Assembly: GCA_019914945.1 (NCBI GenBank) | Contig: CM034111.1 | Location: forward strand, 62,001 to 126,000 | Length of the DNA stretch: 64,000 nucleotides | Reading direction: 5' to 3' | Source: Typha latifolia | Lineage: Eukaryota; Streptophyta; Magnoliopsida; Poales; Typhaceae | Shown: positions 23,901 through 35,876 of the stretch, in pieces | How the letters are laid out: each line of letters opens with the position of its first letter | Numbering within the stretch: position 1 is the stretch's first letter | Program-made: the position numbers and the translations under genes | Notes under the pieces: model-generated | Told to the model about the DNA's origin: nothing | The model's input: only the letters and a program-made list of their open reading frames with translations | The model's database searches: none

Positions 23901-25480
23901 TAGTCATTGTTAAAAGAAAGTTCCCATACAAACAACCATCAAACACAAAATGGAGAACCACAAAACCAATAATTGGAAACTTTCAAAACAGCGAATTTAA
24001 AAATAAATAAAAAAAAACTTAAACAGTCCAAGTTCAATCATCTTCTAGCTGTCACCACAATGACGCAATTCAACCATTATGGCAAGATGTTATCTTTATT
24101 AGAGATCCACCAAAAGAAGCAGCTAAATAGTGGCTTTAAAGGGCGGCAAGACTGGGCCTGAAGCAAGTCAATCTGGAATTAGTTGCACTGGGAATTGGTG
24201 GACTTCATCCAGGAAGAAAGGAATATACCCTTAATAATATGTAATACTGTACAGGAATGCCATAGATTATTAGGTAGTTTTATATAAATGCTAAAGTGAT
24301 TCATACCTATAGGTAAAGCAGTGTGATTGTCAATTGGACAGTAGCGGTCGTCTCTATGGAGATTAGCATTGGGAGTAGTTCAGGGAATATGCCCCCACCT
24401 ACTCATAGTATAATTTCATCAATCTGGCTTAATAAAAGAAAGAAGGCCAAACTTGCCCAAACCCACTACACCGAGCGAAGTTCCCTTACAAAAAAAAGTA
24501 TCCCACGGATTACCAAATTATCGAAACAAAACTTACTTGTTGAAGAGCATGGCCAGGGTGTCGAAATTGGTCGGATCCTCCATGAATGCCTTGAGATCGG
24601 CGGCCCTCCTTGCTGACGGAAGCCGAACGACCGGTGCCCGGCTCATCCCATCCCTGATCACGACGCTCTCAGCTCCTCCAGACACGGCGATGGCCTTGCA
24701 ACCCCTATTAGTGCTCGCCACCAAACAGCCTTCCGTCGTCGCCATCGGGATATAATACTCCCTCCCGTTGAGCAGTAGGGGTCCGGCAATTCCCACCGGG
24801 AGCTGCACGTAGCCCACCGTTAACTCGCAGCACTGCCCTAAGATAGATTCATAATCGAACCCATCAAGCGGGAGGCTTTCCAATCCTCTTCCCGTAATCC
24901 TCCTCAGCGCCTCGCGACGGATACCAGCAGCTCGTCGGCAATCTCCCAACTTGGTCTCGAGGACGTAAGAAGGGGTCTTTCCGGCGACGACGGAAGCAAT
25001 GATCTCCTCGTCCTCCTCTGGCATTTCGACGGGGGCGGCATCAGAGGGGCCGAGGAGAGAACAGGGGATGGATGGGAGTGGAGCGGCAGCAACCGCGGAG
25101 GGTGCCGCGGTGGATGAAGGAGCGGCGAGGAGGAAATCGTCCTCGTCGCTGGAAGATACGATGGATTGGACGAAGGCGATGCCGAAGAAGCTGAGGAGGT
25201 AGATGAGGGAGGCAACGAGGCCAAAGATGGCGAGGATCTCAGTGAGGCCGACTACGTGGAGAGGGGTCGACGAGCGGATCTTTTCCCTCCACTGCCGCAT
25301 CAGATAGACGAGCGACGCCGCGAAGAGGGCGGAGAAGAGGAGGTTGGTATGCCGGATCGGGAGAGGCAAAGCATCCGACGCCTGAACCCTAGCACCGTTG
25401 GCGGAGGCGGAGTTCGCGGTGGCCTCCGCCGTAGTCCCGCATGATGCGGCGCCGTTGGGGGCTCTCCGGCGGACGTCCAT
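20987..25480 (-). CDS. HMGR: 3-hydroxy-3-methylglutaryl-CoA reductase
   Basis: This enzyme reduces HMG-CoA to mevalonate with NADPH, the committed step of the cytosolic mevalonate route to sterols and sesquiterpenes, in the endoplasmic reticulum membrane. Four exons on the minus strand, 25480-24537, 23832-23651, 22578-22232 and 21229-20987, join in phase to give 571 residues. The four-exon layout is the usual one for plant HMGR. The N-terminus has an arginine motif (MDVRRR), two membrane helices (about 47-63 and 83-107) and a variable acidic, alanine-rich linker. Catalytic-domain signatures include [42 protein letters not shown] and [12 protein letters not shown]. The C-terminal [11 protein letters not shown] carries the serine known in Arabidopsis to be phosphorylated by SnRK1. 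The GC-rich first exon is typical of monocots. Intron 2 contains a tandem duplication that includes the edge of exon 3. Confidence 0.97.
22562..22875. repeat. Tandem duplication across the HMGR intron 2/exon 3 boundary
   Basis: Two diverged copies with a period of about 160 bp. The CCGAACAGAAGTTA segment at 22564 (exon 3 edge) recurs at 22724, TTGTTCGAGAAACAAGT recurs further along each copy, and ATTGTCGTATACA follows in both. The second copy lies wholly in the intron. Confidence 0.85.
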
Positions 25481-25789
25481 TTAAAGACGGAGAGGTAAAA
25501 GGCGAAGTAACGCACCGCTCGGCTCGGACTCCGAAGAACGATGAGGAGCTCGGGATTTGAATAGCTTTTCAACTTCAACTTTGCCCTCTCGCAGCGGTTC
25601 CCTTCTCTCTCTCTCTAATTTCGCACCTTATTTATGGATTATTGGGAATTGTTACTGTTGGGATGGACGGCCGTCCTCGCCGGGTATTAAAAATTCACTC
25701 CAGAATTTAATTTGTTTTTTTGGTAAAAAAAAGAAGAGAAAATTCAGTACAAATAGACGCTTCTCATATAAAGGATATGATTTACTAAA

Positions 25790-25827
<38 letters not shown>

Positions 25828-26215
25828 ATGGATATGATGGGTTTGGACTTCGTATAAGCATTTAATAGATACTACACATATATGAGGAATTAATTAAATT
25901 GTTTGGTACCAAAATAAATGCTAGTTAAATTGTTTGGTACAAAATGAATGCTCTGTTAATATATGTGTTTATCTGAATATATGAAACAAAAGGCTCCAAA
26001 GTGTTCTCTTTGAGGTTTCATTACTGCAAATTTATTATTTCTAATGAACACTATACTGCATTTTTGTTAATTAGTCATCTCGATATCTAGTGAAACTAAA
26101 GAAAATAGAGCCCTTCAACAGCTTCTACATGGTACGTGAATGATTGACGAATACATGATAGTGACAAGTTTGTCATTGAAGTAAACTCTTACAAATTATT
26201 TCTTTTGATATTGGA

Positions 26216-26247
<32 letters not shown>

Positions 26248-27443
26248 GTTACTACGTTTCTTTGTATTACTATATAGGCTGATTCCGATTGCTCGTGATC
26301 ACTACAAGTACAGCGAGGTAATTAAAACGTTTACCAAATTACCATGGAAGGACCAACTAAAGAGACAGAGTATACAAAGAGCGCACGACTCTTACAGGTT
26401 GAACCTTTTTTTTTGGTCGAAAATGATATCAATTGGTCAACTTTAGCTTTAATGAGATAGGACAAATGATTCATCGTATTTTCATTTCATCAGATCCCGT
26501 GCATGTCAGTGCCACGAAGACGTCCTAGAAGATAGGATATACTTTTAATTTTTCTTTATATATAAGAAAAATTAGCTAGAAGATACAAGAGCGTGAAGAA
26601 GGTGTTTAATTAATTCCCATCTTTTATCTTTTTGTAGAAGTACCTTAACAACAAAACAAGGGGGGGGCTTTTGGTGTAACGCCAGAAATCCATTCCTGCT
26701 CCTCTGCTACTTTCCTTTTCTTTCATTTCTGTTCTCATTCGTGTTGTTCCTGCTCAAAGGAGAATGAAAAGATATAAGCAACGCATGATTCGCTATTCTC
26801 AGCCCCCTGTGTTCCATGTGATGTGGACATCTCACTAGTGGACTTTATTGTGCGCTGCCACGACAGCACTCCAGAAGAGGCCACGGTTTTCTTCTCCAAG
26901 ATACTTCACGACAAATCTCGAATGCAACTGGTGAGAACTAATGAGTTCTCCCCCTTAATTAATTCCTTACTAACAAATAAGTCTTGTCATTGTTTTCCTC
27001 TACTTCCTAACAAATAGATCATCTAATTGTACGTTCAGCTTGTCGAAGCAATTATGATCAAGTAGAAGCCAATAAGCTCATCAAACTCTTCGACTCTCGT
27101 CGAAGTCATTTAGTTCCATCTCCTGTATGCGGTATGCCCCATTGTTATAGTTAATCCAACATGCTTCACACAGTAAACAACCAAAGACTTCAGAAACTAA
27201 AATAAGAGCAGTAATTTGCTTTTCATATTTCCCCCGTAATACAAGCACCGTAGAGGCAAGAGCAGTTTTGGGCATTTGAGTATATCGGACCACAACCTGC
27301 CTGCAAGTTATATATTGCTTTTGGCCAGAAAATGATCATAGTTCCCAAACTGGACTCCGCTCGAGCTGAGCCGGAGCCCGGAGGACATGGCAAAGGCAGG
27401 GGGGGGTAATATTATAGGGGGAGATTGGGTAAACTTTTAGATA
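25481..27443. other. HMGR promoter side and DGAT2 3' flank
   Basis: Just upstream of HMGR is a pyrimidine-rich leader with a TATA-like ATAAATAAG (minus strand, about 25627-25636). (TA)n runs lie at 25794-25820 and 26226-26247. A short direct repeat (TAAATTGTTTGGTAC) occurs twice near 25894 and 25926. At about 26823-26932 a small plus-strand open segment ends at a GTGAGA donor-like site. Its deduced peptide (DISLVDFIVRCHDST...) was not recognised, and I do not call it a gene. Confidence 0.45.
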
Positions 27444-30400
27444 CTATACAACCCTCAGGTCGAGATCGGGATGGCCAACTCTGCTCTTGTGCTTCTCAAA
27501 TAACTCTTGCAAAGCGCCGACGAACTGTGCATGGACTTCGTTTACCTGCCCAGACCAAGACAAAAAGATAGAAAGTTAAAAAATAATAATAATTAATGAT
27601 GGATCTAGCTATGAACCTCAACTTAATATGAATAGATACTGGCAGGATAATAGTTTTGCAAGGTAATCTATTTATTGTTTCAAGGGAAGAAGAATCTGAT
27701 ATTTATTGACCTCATCCATGGTAGGTTTAGGATTTTTCTTGAGCTCGATGGGCTTTCCCACCACCACATGCATTGGTACTCGAAATGGGACAGGAGTCCT
27801 GCAAGGGAACAGATGATTAAGTAGTAATCACAGAAAGACTGAACAAGATTACATACTAAGGCTTGCAGATATTGCTAAAAACTGACTCCAGCAAGGTGCA
27901 AATAAGGGGCAGAGGATAACATAGGTACCCGCATCTTCCCCAGAAGATTGTTGGAGTAAACTTAATTGCCCGAGAAATCTTGACAAATAATTTACCGCTC
28001 GGTTTCCACCATTTGTAAACATAACTCTGCATACCAATTCAAGGAAAAATCAGCAACCATGAAAGATGCAACAACCTTACGTAAGTTTCCATACATATGT
28101 TTTAGGGTGAACTATTCAAGAAATGCTTTAGGTTCAAACTAACCTTCTTGTGCTTTTTATTGTTTCAAAAAAAACAGGGCAATAGCCTTTTGTCAAAAAA
28201 AATTTGAAAAATGAAAAAAAAAAAAACCCCTGTTGTGCTTTGGAACTGGCGGAAGAAATCTGAATCATCTGATTCGAAAATAAAAACAAGGAAAGATGGA
28301 AAATATCTCAGTTGCTAATTTAACATAATCATGATATAAAAAAGAATTGGTACCTGTCCAAAACAGAAAGCAGGAACAAGAGGGCAGCCCATCTCCATTG
28401 CTATCTTGACAAACCCCTTTCTTGATTTAAGGAAAGCAACCTGTAAAATGAAGAAAAATAACTGATTCATAAGCAAATTCTCAGAAGTCCTGTGCTGAAC
28501 TATCTACCCAGGTAACAAGACAATACGACAATGTGAGTGCTTTCTTCCTTGCAGATTATGTATATATTGTGGTTCAGAGGTATAGCAATGGAATATAAAG
28601 CCATTCAGCAATAGCAGCAGAAGTTCCAAGCTGGTCTTTCCATCTAGTTTCTGATATTCAATATGAATTCTGAATCTCTGATGCCTTGGGTATATCCAAG
28701 CACATCTTAACATACAGAAGTTACGAAAGTACATAGCAAAGTTCCTTCTTTGATATCGGAGTCGATTTATTCAACTGCAAATATAAAGTGATATTTGATG
28801 ACTAAAAGAAAGAAACTATGTGTGCAAAATCAATTTATACCAATATACCATACATTAGGCTATTAAGAAACTGCACACCTTCGACACCTAGATACGGGAA
28901 GAATGTGTTTTGAGAGGATCAATATTTGTTGCTGCTGATGTGGAGTTATTTGATTGTTTGAAGAAACAATAGACTCTCAGTACTCAGTAAGAACTGATAC
29001 TACAAGAACAGTATACGAGGAAATTTACAAATAGCATCAAAAGTTGATGATCCCCAAATCATTGTTCATTATTATCTACCATTTATTGGATCAGAATGCT
29101 CAAAATTTGATGGCAGATATTCTTGCCACAGTTATCCCATGTTTAGTGTAAAAGGCTTATACTCACTTTTCTTTTTCCTCGTGCACACAACTATGTTACA
29201 TGATTCCAAGGTTGGTCACATGATGAACCAAATATGGGTAAGAACACAAAAGAACGATGTACAAAAAAGGTTAAGCATAAATCTCTTAACTTTCTGGATC
29301 AGGCTTATACCCCCTCTTCTTTTTTACTTGTGTACGACTTACTTAGCATAATTCTAAGGTTGGCTACTTGATGAAGCAGACATGGGTAAGAACACAAAAT
29401 AATGATGCATCCATAAGTTAAAGCATAAACTGTTTTAACTTTTCAGATCTTATGAATCAGAACAAAGGATAGAGAAATACATATCAAAAAGCAAGGTAGA
29501 ACAAAGTTTCAGACATACTAACTCTGACAGGTTGTATCTTAAAATGATAAGATAATCTATTGCCATGAGAGGAAAAAATATATCTTGCAGAACAAACAGT
29601 AAAATGACAGTCTTTGTTGATTCAAGAAGAAACAGGTTATAAGAAATAAACTGTAAGTCTGTTATAAGAAGACCAACCTCTGAATCATGATCCATGTGAA
29701 GCATCTCCTGTACACCACCTGGCACAACAATGCAACTATAACCAGCTGCCAAGTATGCATAGAAATTCTTTCTTGATGCAGGGATTAGCCCCAGCCATGT
29801 CCAGATCTGTCTCAGAATCGGAGTGTAGAACACCTAAAAGCAATTTTACAGGTGAAGTGAAGAACAATATATATAATGACGTCTTTGAATTTGATCAACT
29901 AATCTAATAAGAGATAATCCATAGGTTTGAGAAGCTTACAGCGCTGCTTGCGAGGACCTTAATTTTAGGGAGTGGCATGAAGCCAGTGTGGTCAGCCAGA
30001 ACGCAAACGCCAATAGGCAAAACAGAATGGGGTTCATAACCAAACACTGCATATGAACCTTCATCAACAACTAATTGCAACTTCAACGCATATCCTACCA
30101 CTTAATTCTCTATCTTTTCTCGAAGAAAGGTAGCAAAAATGTAGTCAATGATACAGTCACAAATAGAGAGTAAATTTCCACTAGAAAACAGATCAGGAAG
30201 AACCATAACAAGCATAGGATTTGACGCGAATGTGCATTAAAACTAGTCAGATTATGGAAAAAGAAAGTGATCAGTAAGTTAATAAACATAAAGAAAAGTC
30301 AATAACAGCCCACCGTAAGCTCGGTTTGGATCGAAAGCCTGTATATCCTCCACGTGAAGGGTGACTGGGAAATACCCACAAGCATATTTGCATATATACC

Positions 30401-30892
30401 TATTTTTGGATCAAAAGAGTACAAGATAATCTATTAATCTTAACCGAAGAAACAAGATATGGCCGGAAATTGGATCAAAAGAGTACAGGATAATCTTAAC
30501 CGAAGAAACAAGATAATCAATAAAGCCTCACCTTGCCAATTTCCGGCCAAATTTGTTCTTATCGTTGAGCGGAATCACCATAAAGAAGAGCAGCAATCCA
30601 AAAACCCTGCAAGTGGAGAGCAAATAGCCAATTACTCCAGAAGCCCAAGAGAAAAACAGGAAGGCGGAGGAGAGATTACGCACACGGCGGCGAGGCGGAG
30701 TGGGAGGAAGAGGAGCGCCGTTAGGGCGAGCGCGACGTTGAAGTGGATGGCGCCGAGCCAAACGGCGAGGGCGACGGTGGTACGAATGAGGGAATAATCT
30801 GTCCCCTGGAACACCGTCGGCTCCACGGCGTCCGCTGCCTTGCCGTTGCCCTTATTGACGGAGCAACGTCCATCGTCGTTAAGCTCGCCCAT
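27444..30892 (-). CDS. DGAT2: Diacylglycerol O-acyltransferase 2
   Basis: This enzyme transfers an acyl group from acyl-CoA to diacylglycerol, the last step of triacylglycerol synthesis, in the endoplasmic reticulum. Nine exons on the minus strand, 30892-30684, 30606-30532, 30399-30314, 30046-29940, 29833-29678, 28440-28354, 28026-27929, 27798-27711 and 27545-27444, join in phase to 335 residues. The membrane region comes first ([20 protein letters not shown] and the following hydrophobic stretch, about 35-75). Then come the plant DGAT2 blocks [29 protein letters not shown] (the EPHS active-site block), [24 protein letters not shown] and the C-terminal [13 protein letters not shown]. The exon 1 donor was placed at GT/GTGCGT, because only that choice keeps the frame. 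The ATG at 30892 is the first in frame. Intron 5 is the longest and holds a 148-bp tandem duplication. Confidence 0.96.
29153..29449. repeat. 148-bp tandem duplication in DGAT2 intron 5
   Basis: Two head-to-tail, diverged copies (29153-29300 and 29301-29449). Both start with AGGCTTATAC, share ATGGGTAAGAACACAAAA, and end with a GATC-containing stretch. Confidence 0.85.
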
Positions 30893-32530
30893 TGGAGGAG
30901 AAGGCAATTCAAGGGAGACGAGAGAGAGAGAGAGAGCGAAATGGACACGGGAGTTGTTCAGGCGTAGCGATGGATCTTGGAGTCTTAGTTGCTTTTAGCG
31001 GATCGATGTACACGTGGCACGATCCAACGACAGTTGGATAGTAGAGGACAGGGCTCGCCGCCGAGGTGACCCGGATAACTTTGGACAGCGGAAGATGGGC
31101 TTTGTTATCGTCAATAATAATTATATTTTTCATCGGACGGGCGAGATTCGAACCGTGGTTGCGTGCCGTTGGCTGGCAAGTCGAAATGGTGATAGAGACG
31201 CCTCTGAGGAAACAACGGTGGACTGTAGTGGCGGGATATGGGAGATCATTGATGAGGCCGCCAAATAAGTAACAATAGGTTGGCGGCGGCGGAGAGCGAT
31301 TCAAGATTCCAATTTCTTCTCTCTCTTCTCTCTCTTCTCTCTCTTCTCTCTCTTCTCTCTCTCTCTCTCTCTCTTAGTGATAAATGTACGATTGGAACTT
31401 GCCAGCGGAGCTATTTAATAGTGCTACACCTTGCACCGCACCGGCGGATTTCCCAAGAAGAGGCGAGAACAGTATCCGATTCAAGGGCTTGGTTGTTCGT
31501 ATAAGATACTATAGAAATTATTCAATTACAATTTCATGCTTATGCTCTTGTTGTGGATATCAACTGCACTGCCCCACTGTGAAGAATGAAAAAACTTTTA
31601 CCTTCTTCTGAAGTACAGCGAGGAAGAGGGAGAATCAGGTTCCGATTTGGTCAATGAACTCAGTAAACATCAACAAGAACTCCATCTTTTCTGCCAGTAA
31701 AAGCATCAACACTTACAACAGTAATAACAAAAAAGAAGAGCGGCAATTGAATCAATTTTCCAAGATTAGGAAGTCCATGTTCCTCCATTCTAATCACCAA
31801 TCATTCAGAAGAAGTTCAGTATGAGCTCTAAAACTCAAATTGTCAATGGCCCCACCGTGTAGAGAGTGATTTTGCCCCCGCCCCCTTTATTTGGACAAGA
31901 GTTAACAATCGCCCAAGGTAATATGGTCGTAGGGTGTTGCAAGGTAAAGTACTCCTTAGTGAGAGTCAAAACAATATATTTATGGCATCCAACTACAAGC
32001 ATTTGATGTATTATTACACGTACAACGACTAAAACTATTTAATCACCATGATCACGATGTTTAAAACGATGTACTGTTCCATAAAGTAACTCGGGGAAAA
32101 AAAATATTATTTCATACCTCTTTCACCCACAGAAGTAGCCTACAACACATACAACTACGACTTTCATATATCACTGTTTGGTGCACTGACCGTAACGAGT
32201 AAAAGAACATCAGCCGTGTTGAAGAAGGTTTCACAGATAAAGAACCTTGGTACTTAGAAAAAAAAACTAAAATATAAAAAAAACAATTCACACAATTAAA
32301 AAGAAAACAATAAATGTAAACGAGGTTCAAAGACTCAAAGTTCATAATTGGTAAATGGTGAGTAGCATTCTAACAAGCTACAAAAATTATTGGAACTAAA
32401 CTCAATAAGATGAGACATTTCTCACTTTCTAGTACAATTCTTCAAATATATCACAAAAAATAGTTCACCCACAGATGGCATCCGTATATCAAAACTCTGA
32501 ATTCTGATACTGACAAGATAGGCCAGTTAT
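30893..32530. other. DGAT2 promoter side and MAM33 3' flank
   Basis: This holds the DGAT2 leader with a short GA tract (about 30919-30938) and a pyrimidine minisatellite at 31314-31374. No supportable gene was found. A TTCGAACC-type motif near 31147 is discussed among the rejected items. Confidence 0.5.
31314..31374. repeat. CTCTCTT-type pyrimidine minisatellite
   Basis: Repeated TTCTCTCTC units pass into a pure CT run. Confidence 0.9.
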
Positions 32531-34820
32531 TTATTTCTCAACGAATTCTTTCATGCTCTTCAACCACACCAAATACTCTCGCTCATCCTTGTTTATCATG
32601 TACTCATGTAGGAAGTCGTACATCGAGTGTTTGATGCCTCGCACTTCAAGATACTTGCGTAAGGCCTCTTGCAAGCTTTCATCCAAATCCCTGTGACCAA
32701 ATTGGAACATGAAAAAATAAAGGTGTTGTTCAAAACAACCAAAAGATGCATGTCTTAAGAAATGCTATCATGTGCATGTATGAAATGATGCAAAATGAAT
32801 GACAGCATAAATATTGAGAAACTTCAAACCAAGCAAAATTTGCTGGAAATTGAAATATATGGAACTGAAATCACAAAAAAAACAGCTTACAAAGACAATC
32901 AATTTGGCAATTTATAGTCTTACAAGCTTCCACTCTTATAAACTACATTTAACAAAAATATATCACTTGAAGTACACATTTCAGGTTCCGGCAACAAATA
33001 ATATGGATATGTACACCTCCAGAAAGAAAAGTGTCACTAACTATAGAGAAAACCAACTTAAAAAAGATAAAAAAGGCAAATGAACTTACGAAAACTCAGG
33101 ACCTTCATAAGCATTTTGACTATCAGGATCATCATGTCTTTTCATTGTCATGCTTTCTATCTCGAGCTCGTCATCATTAAAATTGCAGCAGAATTCCAAG
33201 AAAGGACCTTCTCCTTTTTCGACTGCCACAACCAACGAAACAGTTGGCTTAATGGAACCCTCATTGTCAACATCATCACTAGCATCGTCATCATCCTCAT
33301 TCAAATCTTGTTCCCCATCATAATTCATGAAAACAGTGGCTTGAATCGTCTCTCCTTCATACTCTCGTTTAAGAATTACTGTCTGGTCACCAGGATTATC
33401 TATTATCTCAAAAGGGAACCCATCAGGCAAATCAACTTCCTGCAAGAAAATTAAGCAAATTATATAGAAATAATAGTACAACCAAGCCTTTAGTTCTACC
33501 TTGAGTCTGCTAAATTATGTACAAACTACAAATATAAAATAGTACTTTCTATGCATGAGATGGACAAGTCCAAAATACAATGCAGTAACTCTTGGATCTC
33601 AGGGAAAAAGATAAATATAACCAAGATGATAAACTGAATTGCTTTCCGAGTAAATACCCTATGTTGATTAACACTGAAATATGGAGGAAAATAATAAATT
33701 ATCAAGTGCACATCTAGTGATAAAAAGAACTCACAACATACTTCTCAAAAGAACCAAGCCATTAACATTCACACAAGACATTCATGCATAATCCATGAGA
33801 AGTTAAATTGACAAGCCACTACAATTGTTTGTCAATATGCATATTACTATCCTTAAAGGAATATAGAACATCGTAGTCCAATACTACTAGCTAACAGCCC
33901 TACTTACATGGACGCTCTATATTCAACTTTGTCCTTGAATGAGTGACCCTAGCAAAACTAGAATCATCAGAGTGAAGTATGGGGATTGCTCAAAGATATG
34001 ATCAAGAATGCCGCTTAGATAGGACAATGCTCAGATCATCCATCAGGATTTCGCATTTATCATACCATTTCACAGCTGTTCGACCCTGTTCGGCTTTTTC
34101 AAAATGCAGGCAGGGTAACAAGATGAACCTCCTCATTAATCCGAATATCATTTATACCAAATGCTTTTCCCATATCATTGCAAAACATGATCTCATAAGG
34201 AAAATGTCTAGGCATAAAGTAGCTTTTTTTATAAAAAAAAAAATCCACAACGTGCGAAGAGTGGAGCACAGAACAAAGAAAACAATAGTAGGTCAGTGAT
34301 AAGAACAATACACGAATATGCATAATCGACTCCGGAGAACTAAAAATTATATAAAGTTCTACTGCGAGAAACAGGAGGACAAGCACAAACAGTATTTACT
34401 GTAAATTACTTCCGACCTAATTTATTTCAGTAATCTATCTATCAGATAGATTATGGATGCAAATACGGCCAATATATCTAAAAAGTAGTAAAATGAACAA
34501 CTGAGAACTCGCGTATCAAACCATTACAGATATAAAGCTCGATGGGTTACCCGATTCTGATCGTCAGATTTCTCGACGCAAACGATCTCGGAATCGATGA
34601 CTTTCTTGAGGTTATCATCGGCCGAGACCTTGGAAGACGCGAAGCGAAGAGGAGCGAAGAAAACATGCCTCGGAGAGGACGAAGTAATCGCCCTGGGGAC
34701 CAGAAAAGAGGTGGGAGAAGAGGCGAGAGACGAGTAGAAGAAGCGAGAATGGCGACGCCCTAAGAAGAGAGGAGCGGAGAGGGCTCGGCGTAGAAGGGAG
34801 GCAGCCATGGAGGACGACAT
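32531..34820 (-). CDS. MAM33/p32-type mitochondrial matrix protein
   Basis: This belongs to the mitochondrial glycoprotein family (MAM33, the p32/gC1qR fold), acidic homotrimeric matrix proteins linked to ribosome and oxidative-phosphorylation assembly. Three exons on the minus strand, 34820-34551, 33439-33090 and 32690-32531, join in phase to 259 residues. The first about 65 residues are rich in Ser, Arg and Ala with no acidic residues, a typical mitochondrial presequence. The domain follows with LPDGFPFEIIDNPGDQTVIL, a long acidic loop (DLNEDDDDASDDVDNEG) and the C-terminal helix pair ending in LVWLKSMKEFVEK, all standard for the plant family. The ATG at 34820 is the first in frame, and MAAS five codons later is an alternative start. 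Function beyond the family role is inference. Confidence 0.93.
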
Positions 34821-35876
34821 TTTTGCTCTCGCTAGGGTTTTGGACTACACCAAGTGAGACCCTGAGAGGGCGGTCGAGGGTTTAAAGACTAGAGAGTAGA
34901 AGTCGTAGTAGTAGTTAAAGGTTTCGGCCTTTTGGGCCGCCTGAAACCGACCTAATTAGTTCGCTATCCTGGTCCAAAACCTTTGACCCCGATTGATTTC
35001 CTACTACTGTGGAGAGAATATGAACTGAACTCAAAAGAGATGCTTAAAGGTGGAATTTCTTAGTTTGGATCTAGCAAACGAATTAATACCTTGAAAAATC
35101 GACACCATACAAACCTTAGAACACTTATTCTAAACATTCTCTTCGTACTCAAAGTTAAGATCTGGACAGATTATTCATAGCTGGCTTGAGAGTTAGAATA
35201 ATCATGCTCTACATAATTAACCTCCGATCACACGACTAATCGATCCATTACCTAATGGCCGGGGATTAGCTTTGCTTAAACAGTATTAGACCTAATTTAT
35301 TGCGGGCCTGAGTTTAGTTTAGTTTAGCTTGTCGGAATTGTACCTGTCCACCACACTCAGATGCTTCATGGATCTCACTAGAAACCTATCACCTACCATT
35401 ATTTACATCAGCTAAAGATAAATTGCGATCAAATAAAGCTTATTTTATAAAGAGAAACTTATTTGGGGCCCAAATATGAGAGCCTTCCTAACAAGGTAAG
35501 ACGGCCCATCATGAAAACGAAAGCGTTTGTTCTCCACATTCGATGTACAACCACCCGCATATAAAAATATCTATGTACATCCAAATCTGGCGTTAGATCA
35601 AGAAATGGACGACAGTAGATACATATATTAGGATATTCCTATATAAGTAAAAGTTGGGGAAATGGGATTACCTAATTAAACAGTATAATTCAGTATATTC
35701 CCCAGCGGGGCTTTTCTGAATTTTTTTCAAAGTTAGGGGTGTTTACATAGGTTGGACGCGAAAGTTTGGTAGTGTGATTGCGAGCATCGCCCTCGCTATA
35801 TATAAATCGCAGTAGCAGTAGGTAACAGGAAGAGACGAAAGAAGGGAAGCGGAGAAACCAAGAAGAATAGAGAAAA
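34821..35876. other. Divergent intergenic region between MAM33 and PFP alpha
   Basis: The two genes are transcribed away from each other, about 1.06 kb apart between start codons, so this stretch must hold both promoters. A clear TATA motif lies on the PFP side. No coding sequence was seen. Confidence 0.6.
35797..35806 (+). promoter_or_regulatory. TATA box of PFP alpha
   Basis: TATATATAAA lies 71 bp before the start codon at 35877, a suitable distance for a short leader. Confidence 0.55.

Noticed and set aside
26823..26932. Possible exon (DISLVDFIVRCHDST...) ending at a GTGAGA site
   Set aside because: No acceptor, partner exon or known domain was found. Too short to support as a gene.
31135..31200. 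Minus-strand GGTTCGAATC resembling a tRNA T-arm
   Set aside because: No A-box, anticodon arm or matching acceptor stem was found upstream on that strand.
20987..34820. HMGR, DGAT2 and MAM33 as a co-regulated lipid gene cluster on one strand
   Set aside because: Each gene has its own leader and 1.6-2 kb of spacing. HMGR and DGAT2 act in separate pathways and MAM33 is mitochondrial, so nothing beyond adjacency supports a cluster.
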